Part shown: positions 10,754 through 21,521 of the stretch, piece after piece
Layout of the letters: each line of letters begins with the position of its first letter
How positions within the stretch are numbered: position 1 is the first letter of the stretch
Assembly (NCBI RefSeq): GCF_009938205.1
Contig: NZ_AP019654.1
Coordinates: forward strand, 2,170,001-2,234,000
Reading direction: 5' to 3'
DNA length: 64,000 nt
DNA from: Vibrio panuliri
GTDB lineage: Bacteria > Pseudomonadota > Gammaproteobacteria > Enterobacterales > Vibrionaceae
The notes under the pieces: generated by a model
Seen by the model: the letters and a program-made list of their open reading frames with translations, nothing else
The model's database searches: none
What the model was told of the DNA's origin: nothing
Position numbers and translations under genes: made by a program

Positions 10754-12607
10754 ATGAAAACCATCTTTAAATACATCGGGCTGTTTTTTAAGGGGATATG
10801 GAAAGCAGTCACTTTTATTCGCGTCGCGCTTGCAAACCTGCTGTTTCTCGCGTTTATCGCGTTAATTTACTTTGCGTATACCAACGTCGAGTCAACGGTT
10901 ACGCCACCTCCGCCGAAAAAGTCAGCACTGATCGTCAATATTTCAGGTCCGATCGTTGAACAGGCAACTTATCAAAACCCAATGGACTCATTAACTGGGT
11001 CTATTTTTGGTCAAGATTTACCTAGAGAAAACGTGTTGTACGAAATCGTCAGCACCATTCGCCACGCAAAAGATGACCCAAATATTACCGGTATCGTGTT
11101 GTCACTGCGTGATATGCCTGAAACAAGTCTGACGAAGCTGCGTTACATCGCCAAAGCTCTCAATGATTTTAAAGCGTCTGGTAAACCTATTTTCGCCGCT
11201 GGTGATTTTTACAACCAGAGCCAATATTACCTCGCCAGTTATGCAGACAAAATCTATCTCGCTCCTGATGGTGCAGTGATGATTAAAGGTTATAGTGCCT
11301 ACTCAATGTACTACAAGACACTACTTGAGAAACTGGACATCAACACGCACGTGTTCCGTGTCGGCACCTACAAATCTGCGATTGAACCTTTTATTCGCAA
11401 CGATATGTCTGATGCAGCGAAAGAGTCTGCTTCTCGTTGGCTCACTCAACTTTGGGGTGCCTTTGTTGATGACGTGGCAACCAACCGTTCAATTGATGCC
11501 GATACGCTTAACCCCAATATGGATGAGTTCGTTGAACTGGTTAAAAGTACCAATGGTGACCTTGCCGCGCTATCACTGAAACTCGGCCTTGTTGACCAGT
11601 TAGCGACTCGCCAACAAGTACGCCAAGCCATGGTCGACGTATTCGGCAGCGATGACAATGATAGCTACCCATACGTTGATTACTATGAGTACCTTGCCTC
11701 TATTCCGCCTAGCTTTGATGTCAATGACGACGATGTCGCTGTCGTTGTGGCAAGTGGCGCCATTATGGATGGTTCACAACCTCGCGGCACAGTAGGCGGC
11801 GATACCGTTGCTTCTCTGCTACGTGAAGCCCGGAACGACAACAAAGTGAAAGCGGTAGTACTGCGTGTCGATAGCCCAGGGGGCAGTGCCTTTGCCTCTG
11901 AAGTGATTCGCAATGAGATTGAAGCGCTAAAACAAGCAGGTAAGCCTGTGGTGGTATCGATGTCGAGTGTGGCGGCATCTGGTGGCTACTGGATTTCCAT
12001 GAGTGCCGATAAGATTGTTGCTCAGCCAACCACGATTACTGGCTCAATTGGTATTTTCAGCGTGATCACCACCTTCGAGAAAGGCTTGAATAACCTTGGT
12101 GTTTATACCGATGGTATTGGTACTACACCACTATCAGGTATTGGTGTTACGACGGGCATACCAGAGAAAGCAGCAGATGCAATCCAACTGGGTATTGAGC
12201 ATGGTTATAGCCGCTTCATCAACTTAGTCAGCAGCAATCGCAATATTCCATTAAGCGAGATGGAAGAGATTGCGGAAGGCCGTGTTTGGACGGGTCAAGA
12301 CGCTATGCGTTTAGGCTTGGTTGACCAAATGGGTGACTTTGACGACGCTGTTGCACTGGCTGCCAAATTGGCAGAGTTGGATAGCTACAACATTTACTGG
12401 GTTGAGGAGCCTCTCTCTCCAGCGCAGCAATTTATCCAAGATTTTATGAATCAAGTTCGCGTCTCTCTCGGACTGGATATTTCTGCGTTTGTTCCGGCTG
12501 CACTACAGCCTGCGGCTCAGCAACTCAGCCAAGATATGACGCTAATGCAGAGCTTTAACGACCCTAAAGGTCAGTATACATTCTGCTTAAACTGCCAAGT
12601 TCAGTAA
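10754..12607 (+). CDS. sppA: Signal peptide peptidase SppA (67K type)
   Basis: SppA degrades cleaved signal peptides in the inner membrane. At 617 aa it is the long, two-domain E. coli form. A single N-terminal membrane anchor (about residues 20-42) is followed by two tandem ClpP-like domains. The catalytic dyad is visible: Lys207 in GTYKSAIEP of the first domain and Ser409 in SSVAASGGYW of the second, matching K209/S409 of E. coli. GGAG near the start supplies a ribosome site. It ends in its own terminator before ansA. Confidence 0.95.
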   Translation: MKTIFKYIGLFFKGIWKAVTFIRVALANLLFLAFIALIYFAYTNVESTVTPPPPKKSALIVNISGPIVEQATYQNPMDSLTGSIFGQDLPRENVLYEIVSTIRHAKDDPNITGIVLSLRDMPETSLTKLRYIAKALNDFKASGKPIFAAGDFYNQSQYYLASYADKIYLAPDGAVMIKGYSAYSMYYKTLLEKLDINTHVFRVGTYKSAIEPFIRNDMSDAAKESASRWLTQLWGAFVDDVATNRSIDADTLNPNMDEFVELVKSTNGDLAALSLKLGLVDQLATRQQVRQAMVDVFGSDDNDSYPYVDYYEYLASIPPSFDVNDDDVAVVVASGAIMDGSQPRGTVGGDTVASLLREARNDNKVKAVVLRVDSPGGSAFASEVIRNEIEALKQAGKPVVVSMSSVAASGGYWISMSADKIVAQPTTITGSIGIFSVITTFEKGLNNLGVYTDGIGTTPLSGIGVTTGIPEKAADAIQLGIEHGYSRFINLVSSNRNIPLSEMEEIAEGRVWTGQDAMRLGLVDQMGDFDDAVALAAKLAELDSYNIYWVEEPLSPAQQFIQDFMNQVRVSLGLDISAFVPAALQPAAQQLSQDMTLMQSFNDPKGQYTFCLNCQVQ

Positions 12608-12654
12608 GGATGATTCGCTGATTTTCTGAGCAACAGTACCGCTTAATAGTAGAC

Positions 12655-12690
12655 AAGGGGCATATCTTCAGAATATGCCCCTTCATTTTT
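12655..12690 (+). terminator. sppA terminator
   Basis: Arms GGGGCATAT and ATATGCCCC with a 7-base loop are followed by TTCATTTTT. It lies 48 bp after the sppA stop and before ansA. Confidence 0.75.
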
Positions 12691-12767
12691 CGGTATGGCA
12701 TCTATACTGTAGTTGGGTATATAATCCCCGCCTCTGTTCCCCCTACAACAATAACTGGTTTCGAACA

Positions 12768-13784
12768 ATGGCAAGAAAACACATCTATATCGCCTACACT
12801 GGCGGTACCATTGGTATGCAGAAATCCCATGACCACGGCTATGTACCAGTTGCTGGCTTCATGGAGAAACAGTTAGCAAGCATGCCTGAATTCCACCGCC
12901 CTGAAATGCCAGAATTCACCATTCATGAGTACGAGCCGCTTATCGACTCTTCCGATATGACGCCAGCCGATTGGCAGCAGATCGCGGACGATATCCGTGA
13001 TAACTATGATAAATATGACGGTTTTGTGATTTTGCATGGTACAGACACCATGGCTTATACCGCGTCAGCACTGTCATTTATGCTCGAGAATCTCGGCAAA
13101 CCGGTAATCATTACTGGTTCACAAATACCTTTGGCGGAACTGCGCTCGGATGGCCAGGCAAATCTATTGAATGCGCTGCATCTAGCGGCGAACTACCCCA
13201 TCAACGAAGTCACTCTGTTCTTCAACAATAAGTTGATGCGCGGCAATCGCAGTACCAAGTCTCACGCAGACGGTTTTAATGCCTTTACTTCACCTAACTT
13301 GCCACCGCTACTCGAAGCGGGGATCAACATTCAAGTCAGCAATAATGTGAATGTTGGTGAAGTGCCGGAAGGCCCATTTAAAGTCCATGATATTACGCCG
13401 CAACCTATTGGTGTAATCACCATGTATCCAGGCATCTCCCATGAGGTGATTCGCAACACGCTACTGCAACCAGTTAATGCGATGATTTTGCTCACTTTTG
13501 GTGTTGGTAACGCGCCGCAAAACCCGCAGTTATTGGCACAGCTTAAAGATGCTTCTGAGCGCGGTGTTATCGTCGTCAACTTAACTCAATGTTTGGCAGG
13601 CAAAGTCAATATGGGCGGTTACGCTACAGGCTGTGCGCTTGCAGAGGCAGGCGTGATTAGCGGTTACGATATGACACCTGAAGCGGCGCTGGCAAAACTT
13701 CACTTCCTGCTTAGTCAAGATTTAAGCTACGAAGAGGTGAAAGTGGAAATGCAACGTGTATTGCGCGGTGAAATGAGCATCTAG
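12768..13784 (+). CDS. ansA: Cytoplasmic L-asparaginase I
   Basis: Type I asparaginase hydrolyses L-asparagine to aspartate and ammonia in the cytoplasm. The protein is exactly 338 aa from the ATG at 12768, as in E. coli AnsA. The start MARKHIYIAYTGGTIG carries the first catalytic Thr loop, and the second signature HGTDTMAYT supplies the Thr-Asp pair. GSQIPLAELRSDGQANL is also typical. There is no signal peptide, which separates it from the periplasmic AnsB type. A longer reading from 12675 is ruled out by the family start. The ribosome site is weak. Confidence 0.95.
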   Translation: MARKHIYIAYTGGTIGMQKSHDHGYVPVAGFMEKQLASMPEFHRPEMPEFTIHEYEPLIDSSDMTPADWQQIADDIRDNYDKYDGFVILHGTDTMAYTASALSFMLENLGKPVIITGSQIPLAELRSDGQANLLNALHLAANYPINEVTLFFNNKLMRGNRSTKSHADGFNAFTSPNLPPLLEAGINIQVSNNVNVGEVPEGPFKVHDITPQPIGVITMYPGISHEVIRNTLLQPVNAMILLTFGVGNAPQNPQLLAQLKDASERGVIVVNLTQCLAGKVNMGGYATGCALAEAGVISGYDMTPEAALAKLHFLLSQDLSYEEVKVEMQRVLRGEMSI

Positions 13785-13813
13785 TTCCCACTATACTCGT
13801 CAGCAAGAACCAA

Positions 13814-13839
13814 AAAAGCCGACATCTATGTCGGCTTTT
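13814..13839. terminator. Bidirectional terminator between ansA and ompW
   Basis: Twelve-base arms AAAAGCCGACAT and ATGTCGGCTTTT around a 2-base CT turn serve the two converging genes. Confidence 0.85.
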
Positions 13840-13860
13840 GTCTATCTCACATCGTTAACG

Positions 13861-14508
13861 TTAAAACTTATAGCCACCCGCAATCATAAACACCCACGGG
13901 TCGATGTCGACATCAGTGGTGACCCTTGTTGCGCCAACATCGTAACTTGCTTCGGTATCAATATCAGCGTACCAGACTGATGTATTGATAAACCAATTAT
14001 CGTTGATCATATAGTCAATACCCACGTTAGCCGCTAACCCAAACGAATCATCAAGTGACAGGTTAGAGACGGTACCGACACCTTTCCCAACCACTTCTTC
14101 ATCAAAGAAGAAGGTATAGTTTAAACCCGCCCCAACATAAGGACGCAACTTGCTGTTCGCTTCACCAAAGTAGTATTGCAACATTAAGGTCGGTGGTAAG
14201 TGCTTAATTTCACCAATATCGCCATCTACACCTGTAAGATTAGAAGAAATTTTATGCTGGAAAGGCGTTGCGGCAAGCAGTTCTACGCTGATGTTATCCG
14301 TCAACATATAACCAATCGTCAAACCAAGCTGAGTATTTGAATCAACACCAAACTCGGTACCCGGAACTCCTGCGATATTACCACTACTTTCATTAGGTGA
14401 GACCATCGCGGCACCAGCACGGACAATAAAATCACCTTCTTTATGGGCAAACGCTTGGGCAGAACTTAGAGCAGTAAGTACAGCGAGACAACATATTGCT
14501 TTTTTCAT
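13861..14508 (-). CDS. ompW: Outer membrane protein OmpW
   Basis: OmpW forms an eight-stranded beta-barrel with a hydrophobic channel in the outer membrane. The 215-aa protein has a signal peptide cleaved after AQAFA (about residue 21), alternating barrel strands such as TQLGLTIGYMLTDNISVELLA, and ends in the aromatic signature GGYKF expected for assembly by BAM. It is a single-gene unit. A perfect FNR-type box lies 135 bp upstream, in keeping with oxygen-dependent control of ompW known in enterobacteria. Confidence 0.95.
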   Translation of the reverse strand: MKKAICCLAVLTALSSAQAFAHKEGDFIVRAGAAMVSPNESSGNIAGVPGTEFGVDSNTQLGLTIGYMLTDNISVELLAATPFQHKISSNLTGVDGDIGEIKHLPPTLMLQYYFGEANSKLRPYVGAGLNYTFFFDEEVVGKGVGTVSNLSLDDSFGLAANVGIDYMINDNWFINTSVWYADIDTEASYDVGATRVTTDVDIDPWVFMIAGGYKF

Positions 14509-14903
14509 TGTTATTTCCTTATAGGGCTTGTTTTACAACTGGGCTCACATGCACGAAAGAAAACACCACTGCCTTACTCGCGTGCTATAAGCCCTAAGTT
14601 TTTATAATTGCGGTCAAGTTAACACAGCAATCCCCTACAAAATTGATGGAAATCAATTGTTCACTTTTAAGACACATTTCACCCCTAGCAACCATACATC
14701 GATCACTTCATGATGAAACATTTGCAACATATATGTAATGCGAATTTTATGTGCATCACATTAAGGCGAAATAGAATATGGCGTTTTCCCGGTTTAGCAG
14801 TTTTATCGGTGACAAAGGCTTTATTTCACAGAGATAAATAAATGCTTGTCGTAACATTACCGATAATAAGGAGGTGATACAAAGAGGGATAACTGGCGCA
14901 AGC
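14509..14903. other. 395-bp gap upstream of ompW
   Basis: The gap holds the ompW regulatory region, including the FNR box at 14643-14656. On the plus strand it holds two tiny ORFs (14778-14837, 19 codons; 14842-14877, 11 codons ending AGG AGG TGA) and a TAAGGAGGTGAT stretch with no gene after it. No tRNA or longer ORF is present. Confidence 0.5.
14643..14656. promoter_or_regulatory. FNR box upstream of ompW
   Basis: TTGATGGAAATCAA matches the FNR consensus TTGAT-N4-ATCAA at all ten fixed positions. It is 135 bp upstream of the ompW start codon. Confidence 0.75.
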
Positions 14904-15782
14904 TTAACCTCGTTGAAACAAGGTTGTCACTTTTCCATCGGTGCGATATAGGATTAAAGCAAATAAGATAAGCCCGCAACCAACCATCTTATTTAAAGAC
15001 ATCTGCTCGCCATACCAAGCAATGCTCAAAAACACGGTCCAGATTGGTTCAAGAATCATGATAAGTGCAGCGTTTCCAGGGATTATCTGTTTTTGCGCGG
15101 TGGTTTGCATCACATACCGTAATGCCGTGGCTAAGATGGTACTGGCGGTAAACCAACCCCAAATAGATGGTTCTATGTGCACGGGCACGGATTCAAACAT
15201 CACGCTGGCACTCAAACCAATGACACCGGTGACAAACAGTTGAATGCAAGTTAACAACAAAATGGGCAACGTTTGTGAGTATTTGCTGTTCACATTAAAG
15301 TGCAGCGCCAATATAACCGCATTAAACAAAAACCACAGTTGGCTACTCGAACTTTGCCAACCGTCCTTCAGTGACAGAAATGCCAAACCGCTAATGGCTA
15401 TCGGCAGTGAAACCCAAAAAATGCGCTTCGGCCTTTGCCCAAACAAGATCCAAGCGACAAAAGGCACCATGAGCATTGAGAGGCTTAAGATAAATGCCCC
15501 TTCCCCCAGCGTGTCGCTAATCGAAATGGCATGAATCCAGCTCATTAACGCCGTTGCCAGCAAACAGCCGACTAACGCTGCCGAACGGATATCACGCCAA
15601 CTTGCACGGCGCAAAGAGCCTAAACAGAACGGCAAAAGACACAGCGAAGCGGTGAGAAAACGTAATCCAACAAATCCAAACGGTGGTAGGCCCTGAATCG
15701 TCTCTTTGGAAAAGATCCACCCCAATGCCGACAAGATCGTCGCAATTACAAGTATGGTTGCTGCTTTTCGTTCCGATTTCAC
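14904..15782 (-). CDS. EamA/DMT-family transporter
   Basis: A 292-aa inner membrane protein with about ten hydrophobic segments in two EamA repeats, typical of drug/metabolite transporters. The first half includes GWIFSKETIQGLPPFGFVGLRF; the second has the repeat-end pattern AALIMILEPIWTVFLS. The start is a GTG at 15780-15782 with a weak ribosome site. Substrate cannot be predicted from sequence; relatives export amino acids or other metabolites. It lies alone, downstream of the acetyltransferase on the same strand. Confidence 0.85.
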   Translation of the reverse strand: MKSERKAATILVIATILSALGWIFSKETIQGLPPFGFVGLRFLTASLCLLPFCLGSLRRASWRDIRSAALVGCLLATALMSWIHAISISDTLGEGAFILSLSMLMVPFVAWILFGQRPKRIFWVSLPIAISGLAFLSLKDGWQSSSSQLWFLFNAVILALHFNVNSKYSQTLPILLLTCIQLFVTGVIGLSASVMFESVPVHIEPSIWGWFTASTILATALRYVMQTTAQKQIIPGNAALIMILEPIWTVFLSIAWYGEQMSLNKMVGCGLILFALILYRTDGKVTTLFQRG

Positions 15783-15799
15783 TATAGGCGCTCACAGTG

Positions 15800-15841
15800 C
15801 ATTCAATTAATTAAAGGGGCTTGGAGGTAAGCCACAAGCCC
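15800..15841 (-). terminator. Possible terminator after the acetyltransferase
   Basis: Arms GGGCTTG and CAAGCCC with an 11-base loop, followed on the minus strand by CTTTAATTAATT. The T-tract is interrupted, so this is a modest candidate. Confidence 0.45.
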
Positions 15842-15950
15842 AGAATAGGGCTGAGTGACCATGATGCCAGTTTGACCACCTGAGCGCGACTTGACTTAAA
15901 TTTATTTTCTCACTCCGCGAGAAAATTCAAGTTTAACTGTGATCACTGCG

Positions 15951-16511
15951 CTATTTTTCTGCTGCTTGTAAACGGCGTATCAACTTAGCTGGTGTTCCAC
16001 CGTAAAGGCAATCTGGCTCGACATCTTTAGTCACAACAGAGTTCGCGGCTATCACGGAACGAGCTCCGATCGTCACCCCTTGATTAATCACCACGTTTCC
16101 TCCAATCCAAACATCGTCTTCAACCACAATCGGTTTACAAAAGGTTTCCCAATTGCGTCTGCTCATATGGTCAAGAGAATGACTGGCGGTATAAAACTGG
16201 GCATTGGGGCCTATCAGCACATGATTGCCAATCTTAATCGGAGCGCCATCTAAAAAGGTCGCATTCATGTTGATAAAGGTTTTTGCACCAATCTCAATCG
16301 TCTGACCAAACTCACAGAAAAATGGCGAGCGAATAATACTACCTGTTCCATAGTGGTGGAAAAGCTGCTGATAGAGCTCACTGCGACGAGTATCATCCGT
16401 CGCACCGTTCAGTTCTGCCAGCAGTAATGAAGCATGATTACGCACCGAGTCAACTGAAGCATCTCCACCATCAAATGCTTCCCCTGCAATCATTTTGTCA
16501 AATTCTGTCAT
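15951..16511 (-). CDS. Maltose/galactoside-type O-acetyltransferase
   Basis: A 186-aa acetyl-CoA-dependent transferase of the left-handed beta-helix family (LacA/Maa/NodL). An N-terminal helical Maa-type cap precedes hexapeptide repeats (for example IKIGNHVLIGPNAQFYTASH and VWIGGNVVINQGVTIG). The catalytic His lies in the ASHSLD segment, and the C-terminus has the usual PAKLIR motif. It follows the serS terminator, so it has its own promoter. The sugar acceptor is unknown. Confidence 0.85.
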   Translation of the reverse strand: MTEFDKMIAGEAFDGGDASVDSVRNHASLLLAELNGATDDTRRSELYQQLFHHYGTGSIIRSPFFCEFGQTIEIGAKTFINMNATFLDGAPIKIGNHVLIGPNAQFYTASHSLDHMSRRNWETFCKPIVVEDDVWIGGNVVINQGVTIGARSVIAANSVVTKDVEPDCLYGGTPAKLIRRLQAAEK

Positions 16512-16544
16512 TGTCTATCACACACTCTACGATTTGATTATGCG

Positions 16545-16571
16545 AAAAAAAACCGGCTCGCAAGCCGGTTT
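16545..16571 (-). terminator. serS terminator
   Basis: Arms AACCGGCT and AGCCGGTT with a 4-base loop, followed on the minus strand by an eight-T run. It lies 18 bp past the serS stop. Confidence 0.9.
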
Positions 16572-16588
16572 CATCATCAATACTGGAA

Positions 16589-17953
<1,365 letters not shown>

Positions 17954-17986
17954 CTAAAAAATTAACCGAACAAATGTATCCAAAAA

Positions 17987-19339
17987 TCACGGCTTTTCAT
18001 AGCGCTTTTGTGGGCTATTTGCATCTAAATTAGCCAAGTAATCTAACTTTTCGCCAATTTTGGTCTCTAAGCCTCGATTTGTCGGCTGATAGTAACGGGT
18101 TCCTAACATTTCTGGGGGTAAATATTGCTCACCAGCAGCGTATGCGCCCGGCTCATCATGAGCGTAGCGATACTCGGCTCCATAGCCTAAATCTTTCATT
18201 AAATGCGTTGGCGCATTGCGTAAGTGGTGTGGCACTTCGTACTCTGGCAAGTTATGCGCATCGGTGAGAGCTTGTTTCCAAGCAGTATAAACGGCATTAC
18301 TTTTTGGCGCACAAGCTAGATAAACGATCGCTTGAGCGATCGCACGCTCTCCCTCAGCAGGGCCAACGCGGGTAAAACAATCCCATGCAGAAAGTGCGAC
18401 TTGCATTGCTCGTGGGTCAGCGTTACCGACATCTTCGGAAGCAATCGCCAATAAGCGACGCGCAATGTAGAGAGGATCACAACCCGCAGCGATCATTCGT
18501 GCTGCCCAGTAAAGCGCCCCATCAGGATTGGAACCACGAATCGATTTATGCACAGCCGAAATCAGGTCATACCAAATGTCACCTTTGTTATCGAAACGCG
18601 CCACCTTTTCACCAGCAACTTCCGCCAACAACTGCAAGGTGATCTGTTTTTCGCCATGCGCATTGTCTTGAGCCATATCGTAGAGCAACTCAAGATAGTT
18701 GAGTGACATACGCGCATCGCCATTCACGAGTTCTGCCAGTCTATCAAGCACGTTATCAGCAAAGTTTGCCTCAATCTTACCAAGACCTCGCTCTTGGTCG
18801 TTGATGGCTTGCTGAAGTGCCTGATGGATATCTTCCGTCGCGAGGGAGGTCAGCTTGTACACTCGAGCGCGTGATAACAGTGCGTTATTGAGCTCAAAAG
18901 AGGGATTTTCTGTGGTGGCACCAATAAAGGTAACCGTACCATCTTCAATATGCGGCAAAAACGCGTCTTGCTGTGATTTATTGAAGCGATGGACCTCATC
19001 AACAAACAAGATAGTACGCCGACCTGCCAGCTTGTTTTCTCGCGCACGCTCAATAGCCGCGCGGATCTCTTTTACCCCAGAGGTCACAGCAGAAACGCGC
19101 TCTACTTCAGCATTCGCGTAATTGGCAGCCACTTCGGCTAATGTTGTTTTCCCCGTGCCTGGCGGTCCCCACAAGATCATTGAGTGAATATGACCGGCTT
19201 CTAACGCACGACGCAGCGGCTTACCTTCACCAAGGATATGTTGCTGACCAATATATTGGTCAAGTGTTTGCGGCCGCATTCTAGCAGCAAGGGGACGAAA
19301 ATCTTCGTCCCCTGAAAAATCAAACGAGTAATTACTCAC
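17987..19339 (-). CDS. rarA: Replication-associated recombination ATPase RarA
   Basis: RarA (MgsA) is a clamp-loader-like AAA+ ATPase acting at stalled replication forks. The 450-aa protein has Walker [10 protein letters not shown] at residues 58-66, Walker B FVDEVHRF, and the C-terminal MgsA tetramerisation region. It starts 3 bp after the lolA stop, so lolA-rarA are translated from one message. This pairing, with serS next, is the order also found in enterobacteria. Confidence 0.94.
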   Translation of the reverse strand: MSNYSFDFSGDEDFRPLAARMRPQTLDQYIGQQHILGEGKPLRRALEAGHIHSMILWGPPGTGKTTLAEVAANYANAEVERVSAVTSGVKEIRAAIERARENKLAGRRTILFVDEVHRFNKSQQDAFLPHIEDGTVTFIGATTENPSFELNNALLSRARVYKLTSLATEDIHQALQQAINDQERGLGKIEANFADNVLDRLAELVNGDARMSLNYLELLYDMAQDNAHGEKQITLQLLAEVAGEKVARFDNKGDIWYDLISAVHKSIRGSNPDGALYWAARMIAAGCDPLYIARRLLAIASEDVGNADPRAMQVALSAWDCFTRVGPAEGERAIAQAIVYLACAPKSNAVYTAWKQALTDAHNLPEYEVPHHLRNAPTHLMKDLGYGAEYRYAHDEPGAYAAGEQYLPPEMLGTRYYQPTNRGLETKIGEKLDYLANLDANSPQKRYEKP

Positions 19340-19342
19340 TTG

Positions 19343-19939
19343 TTAGTTCCTTTGGTCATCAACCTCTACACCTTCAGGAATGATGAAAGTGAAGCGATTA
19401 GCACTTGGTTTACTTAAATCAATATTGGAGAAAGTAAATGCGCTGGTTTGTCCGTCTTGCTCTATCACGCTAAACCCTTTAACCGCCCCTTTCTGATTGA
19501 TTTCTAGTTTGAATTGCCCTTGATTACTGTCTACTGCCGTTGGCGTTAATGTGAATACATCACCTTGCTGCGCCACCTTGTAGTTATCCCAGTCGCTAGC
19601 GCGATTGCGCGTCAACAATACAAAAGGTGTTTGCTCAGTCGCTTGTTCTTGCCAATAAATGCTGACTTGCTCGATAAACGGACTGTAATACCACAGCGTT
19701 TTGCCATCGGAAACCAATACGTTTTCATCAGGCAGTGTCGTGGTCCAGCGGAACAAACTTGGTCGAGCAATTTCAACCTTGCCTTGCCCTTCCATGACCA
19801 CTTCACCTTCAGGACTTTTCACCTGTTGGGCAAAATTGGCACTAAAACCATCGGTCAGTTGAAGGCGTTCACTTAACTCTTGTTGCGGTGATGCCCAAAC
19901 GGAAAAACTCGCCAATAACAGTAACAGTGTTTTTTTCAT
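19343..19939 (-). CDS. lolA: Outer-membrane lipoprotein carrier LolA
   Basis: LolA carries mature lipoproteins across the periplasm from LolCDE to LolB. The 198-aa precursor has a signal peptide ([17 protein letters not shown]), then a LolA beta-barrel fold with [15 protein letters not shown] near the mature N-terminus and the conserved [10 protein letters not shown] segment. It is the first gene of lolA-rarA. In E. coli ftsK precedes lolA; here a SEC-C gene does, so that neighbour is not kept. Confidence 0.93.
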   Translation of the reverse strand: MKKTLLLLLASFSVWASPQQELSERLQLTDGFSANFAQQVKSPEGEVVMEGQGKVEIARPSLFRWTTTLPDENVLVSDGKTLWYYSPFIEQVSIYWQEQATEQTPFVLLTRNRASDWDNYKVAQQGDVFTLTPTAVDSNQGQFKLEINQKGAVKGFSVIEQDGQTSAFTFSNIDLSKPSANRFTFIIPEGVEVDDQRN

Positions 19940-20025
19940 TTAATTCTTTCCTGAATGCTTTCGGTTCAAAGGTTATAACCAATTTCTGTGTCAGTTATGA
20001 CCGAATAAAGTCAACATAGTTGCGG

Positions 20026-20640
20026 TTACTTGCCACAGCACTGTTTAAATTTTTTACCGCTTGCACAAGTACATGGGTCGTTACGTCCCACTTCTTTGTA
20101 TGGGTTGACACTTTGCCCTTTTGCACCAACCAACGCCTCATCGGCTGCTTGAGCCACTTCATTGACCATCAAGTCCAGTTGGTCAACAAAATCAGCAAGA
20201 GCTGGTGGGGTCTCAACCCCAGCTTGTTTCATTTGAGCTTGGGTTTGCTCTTCGTCAATGGCGAGCATTAATGTGGTTAACAACGCTTGCAGCATACGCA
20301 AGGTACCATCACTGATATTGGTTTCAAGCCATTGTGGTTCGATGATTGGCCACAACGACATAAAGCCTTCAGCAAAGTCTGCTAGCTGTTCCGCTTGATG
20401 TTCTCCAGCAACCAAGTCAAGCAATGAGTATTCATTTCGCTTGAGGAAGCTGTACTGATGGTTGATTTGCCCAACCATCGGCTTAGATAGCTCATCGGCA
20501 TTGTCGCCAAATACTTGCTCCAACCACGCTTCTGGTTGCAAAGGCTTAGTTGCCATATTTGCGGCAAGGGTGACGCCTTCAATAAATAGTTGGGATTCTT
20601 GGCATTGAGTATTAGCTAATGCGATAAGTTGGTAATTCAT
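20026..20640 (-). CDS. YecA/UPF0149 family protein with SEC-C zinc motif
   Basis: A 204-aa protein with an all-helical UPF0149 body and a C-terminal SEC-C motif, NDPCTCASGKKFKQCCGK. The Cys-X-Cys and Cys-Cys pairs bind zinc as in the SecA tail. SEC-C proteins related to SecA have been linked to SecB and ribosome contact, but the role of this family member is not known. It stands 86 bp upstream of lolA on the same strand. Confidence 0.88.
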   Translation of the reverse strand: MNYQLIALANTQCQESQLFIEGVTLAANMATKPLQPEAWLEQVFGDNADELSKPMVGQINHQYSFLKRNEYSLLDLVAGEHQAEQLADFAEGFMSLWPIIEPQWLETNISDGTLRMLQALLTTLMLAIDEEQTQAQMKQAGVETPPALADFVDQLDLMVNEVAQAADEALVGAKGQSVNPYKEVGRNDPCTCASGKKFKQCCGK

Positions 20641-20916
20641 TTTGCAATCTAATTTATGAACAGAGTGGCGATTATACCCCGTGAAGCCTACAGGGTCACG
20701 GTTAATGCCCCCATCACTCTATGTCGCTTGATTTTCAACCTAACAAACTGGTGATGAATAGCAGATGAATGTATTACTCAGTATTGAGCAGAATCTGAGC
20801 ACTTTTTTTGTTCGTTGTCTGACACTTGACGAAAAATTGACTGTTTATTCCATCAATAATAGTGCATTATTTCAGCGAAACATTTACTTACATTTATAAT
20901 TTGCTGCTTGAATACG
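20641..20916. other. Divergent gap between the SEC-C gene and the pilin gene
   Basis: A 276-bp A/T-rich gap. A short hairpin (CTCAG ... CTGAG) ends in a seven-T run near 20798-20815 on the plus strand with no ORF in front of it. The stem is only 5 bp, so I do not call it a terminator. Nothing else was recognised. Confidence 0.3.
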
Positions 20917-21459
20917 ATGAAAAACAACAAAAACTCTGGTTTTACCCTTATAGAGCTAGTCGTCATAATTGTGATACTAGCAGTGTTGGCGGTGGTTGCC
21001 CTGCCACGATATTTAAACTACCAACGCGATGCTCATCTTGCCCGCGCGGATGCGGCTTTTGCCAGTTTGGATAATGCCATTCAGTTATATCACTCGAAAT
21101 GGCTAACCCAAGGCGAAACAAAAGACGTGGTTGATTACGGGACTGGCGATATATACCCCTCAAGCACCGGCTACCCGCTGACAAAAGATCGCTCAACGAA
21201 CCAAGGAACCGATCAAATTCATGGTAGTGATTGTCTCGATGTTTGGCAGTCGTTACTCAATACTGATCTAACCATCACACCACATAAAGACAGTGACCCT
21301 GTATACGGTAATAAAAACGATATTGTCTCTTGGTATACTGGAAACCAATGCTACTACTATTACACCAAGGGTTTTGAAGCGAAAGAGGAGCTACCTGCTC
21401 TCTACTACAATCCCGTGACTGGTGAAACCACGAGAAGCGTGGCGAAACCTTCCAAATAG
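20917..21459 (+). CDS. Type IV pilin-like protein (MSHA-type)
   Basis: A 180-aa type IVa pilin-like protein. A short leader MKNNKNSG precedes the prepilin peptidase site, giving Phe at +1 and the conserved Glu at +5 (FTLIELVVIIVILAVLA), followed by the hydrophobic assembly helix. Two cysteines (in GSDCLDVW and GNQCYYYY) probably form the C-terminal D-region disulfide. The ATG at 20917 gives the normal short leader; a TTG three codons upstream is also possible. No pilus assembly genes are near, so it would depend on machinery encoded elsewhere or act as a minor pilin or pseudopilin. Confidence 0.85.
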   Translation: MKNNKNSGFTLIELVVIIVILAVLAVVALPRYLNYQRDAHLARADAAFASLDNAIQLYHSKWLTQGETKDVVDYGTGDIYPSSTGYPLTKDRSTNQGTDQIHGSDCLDVWQSLLNTDLTITPHKDSDPVYGNKNDIVSWYTGNQCYYYYTKGFEAKEELPALYYNPVTGETTRSVAKPSK

Positions 21460-21494
21460 CTTACGTGACATTTGACGCGCATCACTCTAAAATC

Positions 21495-21521
21495 ACGCCT
21501 CCCTAACTGGAGGCGTTTTTT
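21495..21521 (+). terminator. Terminator hairpin that contains the dusC ribosome site
   Basis: Arms ACGCCTCC (21495-21502) and GGAGGCGT (21509-21516) enclose CTAACT and run into six T residues ending directly at the dusC ATG. The 3' arm is also the dusC Shine-Dalgarno sequence (GGAGG, 8 nt before the ATG). The structure is therefore both the pilin terminator and a possible translation lock for dusC. Confidence 0.8.

Noticed and set aside
14867..14880. Remnant of a 16S rRNA 3' end on the minus strand
   Set aside because: The similarity is limited to about 12 bases around the anti-Shine-Dalgarno; flanking bases do not continue the rRNA sequence.
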